NCBI GenBank assembly: GCA_034509735.1
Contig: JACGWO010000002.1
Location: 27,017,636-27,081,635, forward strand
From: Sesamum alatum
Lineage: Eukaryota; Streptophyta; Magnoliopsida; Lamiales; Pedaliaceae
DNA: 64,000 nucleotides
Direction: 5' to 3'
Made by a program: the position numbers and the translations under genes
Shown here: in pieces, positions 10,863 to 22,965 of the stretch
Layout of the letters: each line of letters starts with the position of its first letter
Position numbering within the stretch: position 1 is the first letter of the stretch
The notes under the pieces: generated by a model
Told to the model about the DNA's origin: nothing
What the model saw: the letters and a program-made list of their open reading frames with translations, nothing else
The model's database searches: none

Positions 10863-10874
10863 CCCCGCTCTGGT
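10863..10874 (-). promoter_or_regulatory. Primer-binding site remnant of small copia
   Basis: The + strand CCCCGCTCTGGT is most of the complement of a tRNA-iMet primer site (CAGAGCGGGG on the minus strand). About four bases next to the LTR are lost. Confidence 0.55.
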
Positions 10875-11424
10875 GCTCACAGAATCGGCAATTTGTCTCC
10901 CAAGATACAACGACTTTCTATCTCAAAGTAGCAGCACTACAAACTTTAAGAAACGGCGAACCAAATAATATTTTGAAACTCTCTTGCTAAACTCTATTTG
11001 GAGAATGCTTTTATGCTTACGAATGTTATGAATGAGTTGAATTACTATCATCCATGAATGAAATGAAATGAGAGGGCCTATTTACAGGAGTTGGAAAGCT
11101 ATCAACGAATGGATATGTCCAATCAGAAAAGATGCCTTTGAAAGGTTATGACCTTTCATCCGAATGGATGCATCATTTTATTCCAAAGGACATACAATTT
11201 CACCCAAATGGACGCATTGTTTCACCCAATGGACACATCATTTCAACCATAAGACATACCCATTAGATTGATCAGATACGACCGGATGATGATTAGGGCC
11301 CATCAACCATCATCTACGTGTCACGAGCTATCATGAGCTATCACGAGCTTGTTATGCGTCGCACATCGTAACCAATCACTTGTCACAATTTATTCTTTAA
11401 TTTATCATTTACCATTTTCCAACA
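10874..11424 (-). repeat. 5' LTR of small copia
   Basis: 551 bp, from TGCTCACAG to TTCCAACA on the + strand. It matches the left copy at 6006-6491 over most of its length and directly abuts the primer site. Confidence 0.8.
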
Positions 11425-13427
11425 ACCGGTACTAGCGTTGTTCCCTTTTCGTTTCTCCTTCCATTCACTTGAGGATTCAAATTAGAATCCTTCTAATTTG
11501 TCCACACCACACTATGGAAGAGTGTATCCCCTAATCTATTTCTAGATAGAACTAGAGAAGAAGAAGAAGAAGAAGAAACAATCCAAAACAACACTATTGT
11601 TTAGTGTCTTTGGAATGCATTTAAGTTCAACCTTTCCAAAAGATATGAACACCAAAAAGAGAGTATTTTCAGAGATTTTGGAGAGTTTTTTAGGGAAAAA
11701 TTCGTGCAAGGTAATCCCATACAAGTTACCTGAATAGTTTTGTGTATGTAGAATTGTTGAATTGAAAATTCAACTTCTGTTGCTAACTTCCAAAGCAACC
11801 TACATACACACACCACTATCTACATAATCATACACCTTTATAGCAAATAAACCACCCATGAAACCACATAATGGCTGGTCACATGTGCCCCACACGTGGA
11901 GGATTTTTATTCCTCCTAAACTTGCTATAAATTGTATTTTTCCATGGACTAGGACTATTAGTTTTGGACTTTTATTTAATCTAATTAAATTAAGTCCAAA
12001 CAAAGTCCATTGGGCATTAATTAATCCAATTAATTTCAATCTAATTGAAGTCCACAAGTTTTTTTTAATCCAATTAAATAAACATAAGTCCAAACTCTAA
12101 TTAATTGATCCAATCCAATTAATTAAGCCAAGCCCGATAAATTAATCCAATTAAGTTATAGGTTCTAAGTCCAAAAATTAAATAATCTCAATTAATTAAT
12201 TCTTGGACCATCCATCAAATGACTTTCCCAATAAATGATCCAATCATTTATTTTTCTCCTTGAATTAATTTAATCCAATTAAATTAATTCGCTTCTTCGA
12301 GAATTAATTCCAAATTAATTCTACAAATTCCATAGTGATTTGTGTGTGACTCTTTAGGTTCACCCTTAGCTAGACTTGGACTTGTGTCCAACACAATTGG
12401 TCAATTAAATCCAATTTAATTAACTGTTTTTCATTTAACCATTAACCGAAAAACGCCCGTCATAATAGGTAGAGCAACGGTCCATGGCACTAGAGACTAG
12501 GTGAATGTTGGCATTAACATTTAGGCTTCTGATTACCATACGAGTACGGTCCTTCCATCATCCCTCTCCCGATCTAAGTCTAGGGCATGGAATTGGGCGT
12601 CGGTTCCCATCCTGGACTAGACAACTATGCTCAATATCTCGACACACGTTTGCTCTATTGATCGCCATAGGAAACCATTCCCTACTCGACCAATCATTTT
12701 GTCCACAGACTTAAAGAGCTTAAACCGTCTTAGAGTGCATAGGAGACTCGACTGTCATATACTAATAAGTGACGGATCCTATCTTGGAATCCACCGTTCT
12801 CAATACATATTTCGACTGAACTGGATAAGGCTTATGATGAACGTATCCCAAATACGGACATCTCTTGCCAGACCCTAGATACAACCTTCATATGCATGTG
12901 ACTGCCATGATTCCTCAAGTCCAAGGTCTAATCTCGTACTATCATAGGCGGGAATTCCATTCATACCGACCAGGCCTCCAAGGCTTCCATATGATGATTC
13001 TCGCGAGTCAGTTCAGTTAGCTGGCACCCTTGTCAACTAACTCACTAATATTGCATAGACATCCAACGTCTGTGACCGATGAAATACGACACTCATCCAA
13101 TTAATGCAATCCTTAGTGCAAGTCTCTATAGGACCCTCAATGCCCTATCTCGAGATCCTCGACTTGGAACATTTCAGACCAACCCTCAGATGTTGGTTTC
13201 GTAGCTTTCATCCAATGCGCAACCCAACTACATGGGTTATCCAATTGATCTGTGGGCATTTGTTGTGATGTTAAAATGCCGTTTAACGTAATCAATAAGC
13301 ACAACAAACACATAGTGCCACGGATGAATACTTACTATATTCATCAAGTCAAAATTACTTTAATAAAGATTGCTAAATTGTACCCAGAATCGCCAATCCA
13401 TTGGCTTTCTGGTCACCTATTCTAACA
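11425..13427 (-). repeat. Copia LTR of the head-to-tail series (LTR1)
   Basis: Minus-strand LTR that lacks its first 200-250 bp; the first recognisable block, CCGGTACTAGCGTTGTTCCC, equals a point about 240 bp inside LTR3. It ends TATTCTAACA. Shared blocks with LTR2 and LTR3 include CTTTAGGTTCACCC, GCAACGGTCCATGGCACTAG, AGACTAGGTGAATGTTGG and TTGGCTTTCTGGTCACCTA. By eye it is clearly more divergent from LTR2 and LTR3 than those are from each other. A GAA microsatellite lies at 11557-11577. Confidence 0.8.
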
Positions 13428-13442
13428 ATCTTCCACTTGACC
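13428..13442 (-). promoter_or_regulatory. Polypurine tract, copia internal region 2
   Basis: On the minus strand GGTCAAGTGGAAGAT directly abuts LTR1, so LTR1 is the 3' LTR of the internal region to its right. Confidence 0.7.
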
Positions 13443-15752
13443 TAAAGCCAATCACCCATGTCGCTCAGACTTATCTGAGCATGAGTAATCTGCGATATCC
13501 AGCTCGGTCTCACGGGTCTATGTTATTTCTGCCAAGATGATGCGGTCCAACCGTACGTCACCTCTTTATACAATTGCTCCATGATGAGATCTCGGTCCTT
13601 TAGCTTGCGCTACAGCCATGTTGTTATCCTCTAAGGTAACTACTGGCTTGGTCGTGCGAGGTACCACATCCAACCATTGGGTGTGGTGTTTCATCCAAAC
13701 CACTTTCCAAAGCAACTTCTAAAGTTGCCATACATTCAACTTTCATGGTCCGTGGTGGAATCCCGCTTGAAACCTTTCCAAGCCACCACCTTACCATTAA
13801 ACCTGAATATATGTTCATACTGAGACGAGATATTATTCACATGATACTGGAAGCTAGTATCGCTATAGCCTTCCAGAATCAACTCTCCATAGAACGTGCA
13901 TCAAGAACACTTCTTTAATCCTTATTCAAGTATTAAAGACTGTTCTCAACAGCAGTCTACTGCCTCTTTGGTACACACCCGATTGCTGTCGTTATGCCCA
14001 AAGCATACACAACATCAGGTCCAATGCACCAAACAACATACTCATGTTTCCTACAACAAAGACGTAGGGGTTGCCAAACATCTAAGCTTCCTCATCAGTC
14101 AACCTTGACTGAGTCTTGGACAGGTTAACCCTATATATAGGAATTCAATTCCGTTCATGGAGAATTACGTGAACAACGTTCGTGTTTCAGTGTTTCCTAA
14201 GATCTTAACTCCATTCCAAATGAATAAGACGTTACACACTTTAAACACTAGGAACACAACCAAACTCCCACTGACCCTCAAGCTCGTTACTGATCGAGTC
14301 ATACCCCCGATGAACTCATCAAAACGAATATTCCAGTTACATGGAGTTCCAAACCTAGTTAGAATTCCACGTCGAATCACACAGCTCCAAGCCATCGATT
14401 CGATCCAATGTCCAACATTGCTTCTCCTTATGTCTTTTAGATTATAATCCAATTGACCGGATTGACCCATAAACCTGAACCTCTCAGGTATGTAAGATAT
14501 CCTGGTCGTCCTTAGGAGGACTAGAATATAGTCAGTGAGCAAACTTGATTTCAAATGATGTTTGCTATATCGTACTGAGGTGTTGCTCTACTTGATTCCT
14601 CAAGGAGCTACTCCTCACACCGGTTATCCTCTGAAATTCAATTCCCCTTAGGACAACACATGAACCTGTGCAAACCTAGTTTGTCTCCTACTAGTCCCTT
14701 GATGTATGCAAGACCATCCTACATACTCAAGTACTTTATAGGATACAAGCTTGTCATTCCATATCAAATATGGCGTCTAGGCCACGATATTTAGAAAGTG
14801 CCATGTTTTACAACTTGGCTACTATCTTAAAAACATGCCCAGATGGGCCAAGGTAGTTCAGTGAAACACCGATCGAACCATGTCCAACAAGGTTCGATTC
14901 CTCCCTTATCAGAGACGTCGTTCAATTGTGGCATTCCAGGAAGAATTCCGTTGAGTGAGAATTCCATTCTCATTTAGATACATCAAGAACTCCCACTAAA
15001 TACACACCAATCGATCCAATTGAAGGTTAATTTTGCAACCAGTTTGGTTCCCACTTCAAATTTAATTTCCTAAACCTTCTAAAGGTCCTTAGACTTGTGA
15101 ACCCTCTTATGGTCTTGTGTATTCAGTGACCCACAGATGTCTGACTGGATCTAATACAACAGACCACTAGCAAGCATATTTTTTCCTACAAAGAGCTTCT
15201 TGGCCATCTTCTTGCTCAGGATGGACTTGCAAGCTAGCAGGCTCAAACTGTCTATTTCTAGACTCCTTGAATCTACTAACCTCCTTATCCTATCTAGAGG
15301 AATGTGACCTAGCTTTGTATGTCAAATCTGTGAGTTTATCTTGATTATCTATTTTATCATTTATTTTGAGCATTCATAATCTAATTATGGGATAATATTG
15401 AAATAATTATTCAAACAACCTAGCAGACTAGAATAACCATTCTTTGTCAAATAAAAGAAACTTTCATTGATCAAAAACATGTAATCCTCGTTGTCCAACA
15501 ATAGAAAAACATAACTTTGATCATGCTAGGCTACATAATTGTGACCTATCAACTCTATCCTAACGTGATCACTAACGACTAAGCCTAACTAGTCCTATAG
15601 CTTCTACAGCAACAACCCTGCCATCGCTTAGCTTTAGAACCATCTCCGTCTTAGTCTTCTACTCCTTTCCATCACCTACAAACCATTTCCAGATATAAGC
15701 TCTACAGCTGGTATCCAATACCCAAGAAGTAGAATAGTAATCATATTAAAGC
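13443..15752 (-). pseudogene. Copia pol, heavily decayed (internal region 2)
   Basis: No long frame survives, but pieces line up in order with the intact-looking pol of the 10 kb copia. The RNase H stretch is near 13450-13870. A reverse transcriptase piece reads WNIRFDEFIGG in the frame ending 14165, followed by VSGSLVVFLVF in place of the catalytic YVDD surroundings. Integrase C-terminal blocks lie near 14690-14780. Nucleocapsid and protease lie near 15600-15780. About 585 bp between reverse transcriptase and integrase are missing or replaced, exactly as in internal region 3 (43434-45612). Confidence 0.7.
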
Positions 15753-16620
15753 TCAAATTAAATGTGCCTTGGTTGGAGAGGAGTTTAGGACACTCCCTCT
15801 TCCAATGCCCCTTTTCACGGCAATATATGCAAACATTTTTTGCAATCCTTGACTGCCGAACCGCCTTTCTCTTTCCTTTGCCATGCCCAGCATGGCAACA
15901 AGAGCGCTTTGAGCACTTGCAGCGGCTAATTCTGTCTTACTCTTCTTCCTCCTCCAGCATCCGGCCCCTTTGCCTTTCGTTTTTGAGGTCGAAGCCTCCC
16001 CTATCAATACAGACGATGCAGACTTTTCAATCATTGCCTCGTATTGGACCAACATGTTTATCAACTCATGAAGGTCTTTTTCAAGCCCATTCATGTTATA
16101 CTTAATGATAAACGGGTTAAAGGAGGGAGGAAGAGACTGAAGGATCACATCGATATACATCTCTTTTTCGAGATCATCTTGGAGGTCTTTGAGCTTCTCC
16201 ATTAGGGATAGCATCATCACTCCATGCTAGTGTACAGACGACCATCCTGTCATCTTAGCTCCGAAAAATGCCTTCAGTGTAGCATATCTAATATGTCGGT
16301 CCGGTACAACATAAATATCTTTCATGCGGAGCATTATCAAGATGACATCATCCAACTGATCATACTGTTTCTGGATCTCATTGGTCATGGATGCCAGTAT
16401 GATGCTGTGGACCTTGCTGTTGTCCTCCTGTCAGTCATTGAACATCGTACGCTCTTCTGACGAGGACCCCTCAGGCAAGACTCGAGGAAGAAGCGTATCC
16501 AGAATGTAAGCCTGGTTTTTTGAAATCAAGGACAATCCTCAGATTTCGCAGCCAATCACTATAGTTTGTTCCGTCAAATTTGTTAGTCTCAATAATTACA
16601 ACAATTGGATTCTTAGACAT
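15753..16620 (-). pseudogene. Copia gag (internal region 2)
   Basis: The ATG at 16620 opens MSKNPIVVIIETNKFDGTNY, then DWLRNLRIVLDF, before frame breaks. The frame 16220-15753 (155 codons) carries the gag core MYIDVILQSLPPSFNPFIIKYN and LHELINMLVQYEAMIEK, then the Lys/Arg-rich linker. The CCHC knuckle can be read only after another shift (CREKGHWK equivalent near 15810-15840). Gag forms the particle in which reverse transcription takes place. Internal stops and shifts make it nonfunctional. Confidence 0.8.
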
Positions 16621-17586
16621 CTACATTCAAAATGTAAAGCAGAAATTAGTAGATTATAATAATATTGAATTCAAGTTAAGACTTGGTCTTTAGTGATTAA
16701 CCCCTCCCAATATTTCTTCAAAAAGCCCACCACTCTCAAGCGTGGTTTTCAGGAAACCATTTCTTAGTGGGCTTGGAGTCCACAAACGCAATTCTCCATG
16801 CCCCGGTTCTACGATTCACACGGAAAAATGATTTGTGGGAGGTAACCTATACTATTCTCATCCAATGAGATCCCCAAGTTATTTTGCCTCGCCTCTTCAC
16901 GTGATCCCGAGGACTCCAAGCGAATCACGTTATTCGGCGTTAGGCCCGACCCATCAACCAAATAAATATCTCAACTATCGCCCCCCACGACTCGAGAGAT
17001 AGGGAAACAGGAGCATATTCCATTCTTTCACAACAATAGTGCAGCTTTCTTCCATTTCAAATGTGCCACGACTCGTGAGACCACGACTGGGTGAAAGTAG
17101 CTTCCTCACTACATTGCTATGGATGGAAGGCTTGGAATAATCAAACCATTTGATTGTAATTCCATTTTGGGCCTAATATTTACTTAGACCATCCAAGTGA
17201 GAGTTTATTATTTAGTAAGACCAAGATCTCTTTATTATAAGTATTTTGCATGCTCAAGTTTTAAACATTAAACGTGATACGATGCATTCCAAACACCACA
17301 TACATCAAAGCATAAAACATAAGCACATGCAAAACAAGCCTAGCACGCCCCTGTTAGGATGATCACAAGCCCGTTTTTAAGTGATCCACTGAGCTTGCAG
17401 TGGATCTATGGTCAATCTAGGGTAGGCCTATACTATTACAATTTTACATCCCATTATCATACTAATGGGGCCTTGTAAATCCTTCTTTGCTCTTCTTGGG
17501 CCTTCCGTCATGGGCTCCGTCCAATGAACCTTCATCTCCTTGGAAGCTTACATTTTATAAAGTAAAACCTCACAACTAATCTACTC
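16621..17586 (-). mobile_element. Copia 5' leader (internal region 2)
   Basis: Aligned with the other leaders in the window. It carries the dyad at 16986-16996 (CACGACTCGAG) and 17067-17077 (CACGACTCGTG). It stops at about 17586 in ATCTACTC, about 900 bp short of where a primer site should be, and jumps into an LTR that lacks its first 160 bp or so. No gene. Confidence 0.65.
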
Positions 17587-20500
17587 GGGCACATAGACAG
17601 TCATAAAGAGAACTACATATAAATAAATAGGGCTTACCTTTGTAGTTATCTTCCGTGCACCGCTATTAGCATTGTTCTCTCTCGAATGGATGGCAAACGT
17701 TCACCAAGATTTAAACATATGAATCCTCTAACGTAGTCCACGCCACACTGGCAGAAGTCACGTTTTTCTTGAAAGAAATCGGTGGATCGTCCCGGGAATT
17801 GCGCGAATGCGGAAGCGCGATAAAAATAACCATACAAAAATTAAAGCATGCTTTTAGATTTAAAAGTACACGCTCAAGGGGTGTGCCCTTGAGGTTCCCG
17901 GGCGTTCGGTGTATCTCATGATCATATAATGAGTAAAGAAATCATGGAGGCCATAGAGTTGAAAATTAAAGAGGGACGAAAAAGTAAAAGGAGACCTACC
18001 CGTTGTCGTTTTCGTCATCAACGGCTACTCGCGTTGTTCCCCGTTTTGCACCGAGATCTCGTTCTTGAGACCCTCCAAATCGTGACACACGATCCACCCA
18101 CGTATCTTGCACGTCGTGCTAGCAACGAACAAGTGTATAATTTTTGGAGTGGATGAATCAACAACACGTTATCAATTAACGGTATTGATTCATCTAAGTT
18201 CTAATGTTCCAAGAACAAAAGAACTAAGGAAAATACTTTCTTGTTAGGGAGAGAGGGGCGGACGAGAGGTGAGGAAGGGAGAGATGAGTGTGTGTTGTGT
18301 GTGTTTTCAAGAATCATCATCCTTCAATTGTTGGAGGCTAGAGGTTTATATAGAGGAGGAGTTTAATCCTCTTTAAACTCCAACTCTAAGAACTCTAATT
18401 TGACTAGGATTTTGACCTAGTCAAAGTCCTAGTCAAACTAGTGTTTGACCTAGTCAAACGAATCCTAGCCTTCCATCTCCCCTTTCCATCTCAACCGTTG
18501 ATTTTAATTTAATGAAATATTTAAATCCCATTAAATATTCCAAAAGGCTAAAAGAATACATATAATATAATAAATAAATATTATTATTTATTCTAAGCCC
18601 ATTAAATCAACCCTTTAATAAATCCTATTTATTAATTTAATTCCTTTATCAAATAGAAGGAATTAATTTCTCCAAGAAAATATAGGACCCGATTAAATCT
18701 AATTTAATCATTCCTTTACTCCAATATTTAATTCCAAATTAAATACTAAGTGTGTGTGTGGATAGTGTGTGACTCTTTAGGTTCACCATTCAGCTAGACT
18801 TGGTCGGATTCCTAGAATCCGCCCGTTACCATGGGTGGCCATCTAGCAACGGTCCATGGCACTAGAGACTAGGTGAAATATTCGGGGATGAACATTTAGG
18901 CTCTAACAGTACACTTGTCCTTCTGTCTTCGGTCTCATCACTTAGGGTCTAGGGCACGGAAAATGTAGGTACCCATTTTGGACCTAAGTGTCGGTCTGTC
19001 CTTACTAAACGCCGCAAGGGAAACCTTTCCCTTCTGTTCAGTTACTGTGGCCACAGATTTCAGGGACAAGACACAGAGCATACATGAGACTCAACTGTCA
19101 ATACCTTTTGACAGGAGACAGATCCTTTCTTGGAAACTACTGTCGCTTTGTACACCCGAGCTGCACTAGACATGGCTTATGACTACTCAAGAGTATTTTG
19201 GCAATCTCTCACCATGTCTAAGATACAGACCTGATGCACAGGTAAACTCAGCAGTTCCTTAAGTCAAAGGGCTTGGCCTGTACCGTTGGAACCGGGAATA
19301 CACGTCATACCTTGCTGACCATACTCAAGTCCTCCGTAAGACGGTTCCCGCGAGTCACCTCAGTCAGTTGCTTCCTAGCATGATGACCCACTAACACTGC
19401 TTAGACGACCTTCGTCACCCGTCGATGAAATACGACAGCAGATGCTTAGTGCAAGTCTCAAAGGGAATCCCGGTACCCACTTTCGGGATTCCTTGACTTG
19501 GAGATTTCCGGACTGATTCGGTAAGACTAATTTCATGGACCTACCTCCAAGCGTAGTCCCAGTCCCCGAAATCGTTTCTCAGTCCGTGGGCTTTGTTTGC
19601 GTAGTGAACAGAAATGTAAATGCAGATAAGTGAACGTAAACAAAGTATTGCCATATGAATTTTCACTTCTTTATTCATAAATATTTTTATCAAATACCAG
19701 AGAATTGTCTAGACATAGGTTACATATTCCTGCCAAAATTGGCTTACATGGTCACCTATTCTAACATTTCTTACTAGAGAAAAACGGGCCTAAGAAGATG
19801 AGATCAAGACAAGGATTACACTATCGTATTAGTGTGTCCTTCTTAATCTAGCTTTGTTTTTCAGTTGATGCTAGATCATTGAAACACCAAAGTGAGAGGG
19901 ATAGAGAGCAAGAGAGGGGCCAGAAAAAATGAGAAAGAGAGATATAAGAGTTCTCTTCTTTTTCCTAAAAAAAGATGAATAATGATTAATCCTCTTGTTG
20001 ATGATTGTATATACTTATATATATACATCATTAATGTGATTACTGGAATGTGTCTAGGTTTATCCAAGGATGTCTAGATGCATTTCGGTCATTCCCTATT
20101 AATCTTCAATCAAGCCTACCACTTTACAAGGTATGATTAAATCCTACCAAGTAAGGATGCTTGATTAGAGTTGATTTGTTCCTTTTCCAAAAGGAACAAG
20201 TCAACTACATCAATCAAGGTCATCCATTTTGGGAGAAGTCCAACTTCTCCTAATTCTAAAAGTGGAATTAATATCTCTCTTCAGCCAAGATTTAATGGAC
20301 CGAGTTATGTTGTAATCTAATTATAAAAAATCCAAGAATTAAATCTAGTTTAATTCAAGGTCCAATTAAATAATGCGCATGGATCTTTTAATCCAATTAG
20401 AAGATCCAAGCCCTTAATCTACTTAATTGATAAATCTCATCTATCAATTAATCGAGGGCCCGATATAGTATTGGACCGTCCATCCAATGGACTATACCAT

Positions 20501-21606
20501 AAATAATTCAATTATTTATCATCTTTCGAAATTGACTCCAAGTTAATTCCTTCACTTCCTCGGTGATTTGTGTGTGACCCTTTAGGTTCACCCTCAACTA
20601 AACTTGGGCCCGTGTCCAACAAAAGCTTGTTACCATGGGTGGTCGTCTAGCAATGGTCCATGACACTAGAGACTAGGTGAATGTTGGTGTGAACATTTAG
20701 ACACCGATTTAGTACGGGTACGGTCCTTCTGTCTATCGTCTCCCGGCCTTAGTCTAGGGTATGGAATTGGCGGTCGGTTCTCATCCTTGACTAGGCAGCT
20801 ATGCTTAATACTCGAGATTACGCATGACTCATTACATCGAGGCAGGGAACCATTCCTTGCTCGATCAACCATTGTGGTCACAACTTTAAGCAGCATGAAT
20901 GTGTCTCCGAGTGCATAGGAGACACCTCTGTCACATACTGAAAGGGGACGGATCCTCTTCTTGAAACCCACCGTCCTCCCTACACATTCTGACTGCACTG
21001 GACAAGGTTTATAATGAACATGTCCGCGACATGAACACCTCTCACCAGATCCAAGATACAACCATCGTGTGCACGTGACTGTCGTGGTTCCTCAAGTTCG
21101 AGGACCACTCTCGTACTATCGGAATCGGAGAACTGCAATCATACCGACCGAGCCTCCAAGGCTTCCATCTGATGATCCCCGCGAGTCAGCTCAGTCGGCT
21201 CGACCAGTCGACCAACCCACTAAGATCGTATAGGCGTCCCACGCCTGTCGCTGATGAAACACGACACTCATCAAATGAATACGACTCTTAGTGAAAGTCT
21301 CCATAGGTTTCTCGATGCCCAGTCTCGAGGTCCTCGACTTAGAACGTTTCAGACCCAACCCTCATTTATTAGTTTCAATAGCCACCATCCAATGTGCAAC
21401 CCAACTGCATGGGTTGTCTAATTGGTATGTGGGCATCTGTTGTGACGTTAAAGCACCATTTAACGTAACCGGTAAAGCACAACAGACACATGTGCCAATG
21501 ACGAACACTTACCATGTTCATCAATACAAAGTTACTGTTTGTAAATATTGCTGAATAGTTCCCAAAACTGCCAATCCAATTGGCTTTCTGGTCACCTATT
21601 CCAACA
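17587..21606 (-). repeat. Copia LTR of the series (LTR2), split by a solo LTR
   Basis: Minus-strand LTR similar by eye to LTR3 (53500-55528) over its whole preserved length. It starts at GGGCACATAGACAG, equivalent to 53516, and ends TATTCCAACA. It is interrupted at 17769/19772 by solo LTR A2; removing that insertion restores TTTTTCTTACTAGAGAAAAA as in LTR3. A 131-codon frame at 21061-20666 is not a gene. Confidence 0.85.
17770..19766 (-). mobile_element. Solo copia LTR (family A, copy A2) nested in LTR2
   Basis: 1997 bp from TGAAAGAAATC to TATTCTAACA on the + strand, flanked by TTTCT at 17765-17769 and 19767-19771. It matches the LTRs of the 10 kb copia, for example the block around 18978-19170 against 28691-28885 and 36676-36870. 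No polypurine tract or primer site adjoins it, so it is a solo LTR. Confidence 0.9.
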
Positions 21607-21643
21607 ATCTCCCACTTGACCTAAAGCCAGTCACAAATGTCTT
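21607..21643 (-). mobile_element. 3' end of copia internal region 3, with polypurine tract
   Basis: The + strand ATCTCCCACTTGACC directly after LTR2 is the complement of a copia polypurine tract. The following bases match 13443-13460. The region is then cut by the Athila insertion and resumes at 43434. Confidence 0.8.
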
Positions 21644-22965
21644 TGATGGGTGTCGAAATCACCAACTAAAATTCCTACGATTACTTTCTTGCGAAAGCGG
21701 CAAGTAGGGTCGAATCCGCAGGGATCGGCGATAAGTTGATTTCTAAAAGAAATAAAAGAAAAAGGGGGGTTTGGATTTTGAATTTTTAAGAGAAAATAAC
21801 GAAGTATAATTGAAGGGGGAAGATTAATAGATAAGAAAGCTTTCTGGTTAAAGTGGGTTCATGCTTGATTCTTTCCGTTGATCATCGATGCAAATATAAC
21901 AATTATTAAAACACATAGATCAGTTATGGTCATTGGTACGACCTAACAACCTCACACTTCCTTACCTTTTCGTTGGCTAGATCTCTAATCAATAAACAAC
22001 CTCGGGAACGTCCACGAGATTTAATTTATTAACAACATTAAGAATTAGAAGGGCCTGATCCTAACCAATAAATTCCTACGAGGATTCATTTAGATCAGAT
22101 CATGCATTCACCATAACAAAACTAACCACTTTGACACGATTAATCATGCTATGTTGCTACTAACTATTGAACTAAACAAGCAATTACAGATTTGTAAGTT
22201 CAAATAGCTAAACAAACTTTCTTGATAATGAACAACTGATCACATTATTCAAAAATCAGATGTTTGTAAAAAGAGCGCAGAGAATAACATGAATACGGAT
22301 TTTAATAAAAGAATTAAGCACTTATTAGATCTCACAACGTTTTAAGAATCAAGCATTCACCGTACTTTAACCGAAAAATTAAGAACTCAACCTAACATGC
22401 TAATGGAAGAACACACTAAAAAGTGGAATTCCATTAGCAATTGGGCAACGTTAATAAAAATAAAAGAAGATAGAAGAAGTAGAATAATGGATTAAACTCT
22501 AGAATTCAATGTAAAACAAGAGATAGCTTTTAGGTTGTGAGGTGCCTCCTATTTATACTATTAGCACCTCACGAACCTAGACAAGAAAAGGGATGGATAC
22601 ATGATTGCTAATAAACATGTTAACAACTTAATTCCTAGAAATCTAAAGGACAAATTTCGGATTCTTCAAGAGGTTTTTCAGCATTCATTCCTTCTTCCTT
22701 CAACAAAATCCGCAGCTTTCCTTTTTCTCTTAAGTTGACTGCAGTGTTAAGCGTGGGCACGTTTAGTGGAAATTTCGAATCTGCCACTCTTTTTCACTTG
22801 TTCCCTCAAATGTCTCTAAATGCCATTCTTAGCTTCAATTCACCATCCTTTACTCCTTGCAAGATGTATTTCCTGAAAATATAATAAATCCACATGATTA
22901 GGTGTAATTAGTCCTTAAAATAAGGCATTACAATTATTAAATCGTGACAGATTACACACTTATCA
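21644..22965 (-). repeat. Athila 3' LTR
   Basis: 1322 bp, TGATGGGTGTCG to CACTTATCA on the + strand. It lacks an 18 bp or so insertion present at about 42429 in the other LTR. It contains the TATA/inverted-repeat arrangement and one copy of the GCGTGGGCACG dyad (22748-22769). Confidence 0.92.

Larger units (their letters stand above)
6006..11424 (-). mobile_element. Small copia element with about 550 bp LTRs, internally deleted
   Basis: Minus-strand Ty1/copia element. Right 5' LTR 10874-11424, PBS remnant 10863-10874, gag fused to reverse transcriptase 10741-9930, RNase H remnant ending at 7021, polypurine tract at 6492 and left 3' LTR 6006-6491. A solo LTR (7388-9629) interrupts the RNase H region. 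Protease, integrase and most of reverse transcriptase are missing. It lies between the leader at 5194-6005 and an LTR resuming at 11425. No TSD is visible and the left LTR lacks about 60 bp at its outer end, so a deletion has removed that edge. Confidence 0.85.

Noticed and set aside
14157..14447. 96-codon + frame
   Set aside because: Antisense to the decayed reverse transcriptase of internal region 2; the minus strand aligns with pol.
18978..19169. Repeated 63 to 68 codon + frames (also 28691-28885, 36651-36870)
   Set aside because: The same piece of family A LTR in three copies; similarity is that of the LTR DNA, and the frames are antisense to the elements.
20666..21061. 131-codon minus-strand frame
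   Set aside because: It lies wholly in LTR2. The corresponding part of LTR3 does not keep it open, so it is chance.
22001..22600. Separate element inside the Athila 3' LTR
   Set aside because: The whole stretch is matched by 42450-43040 in the other LTR, so it is LTR sequence.
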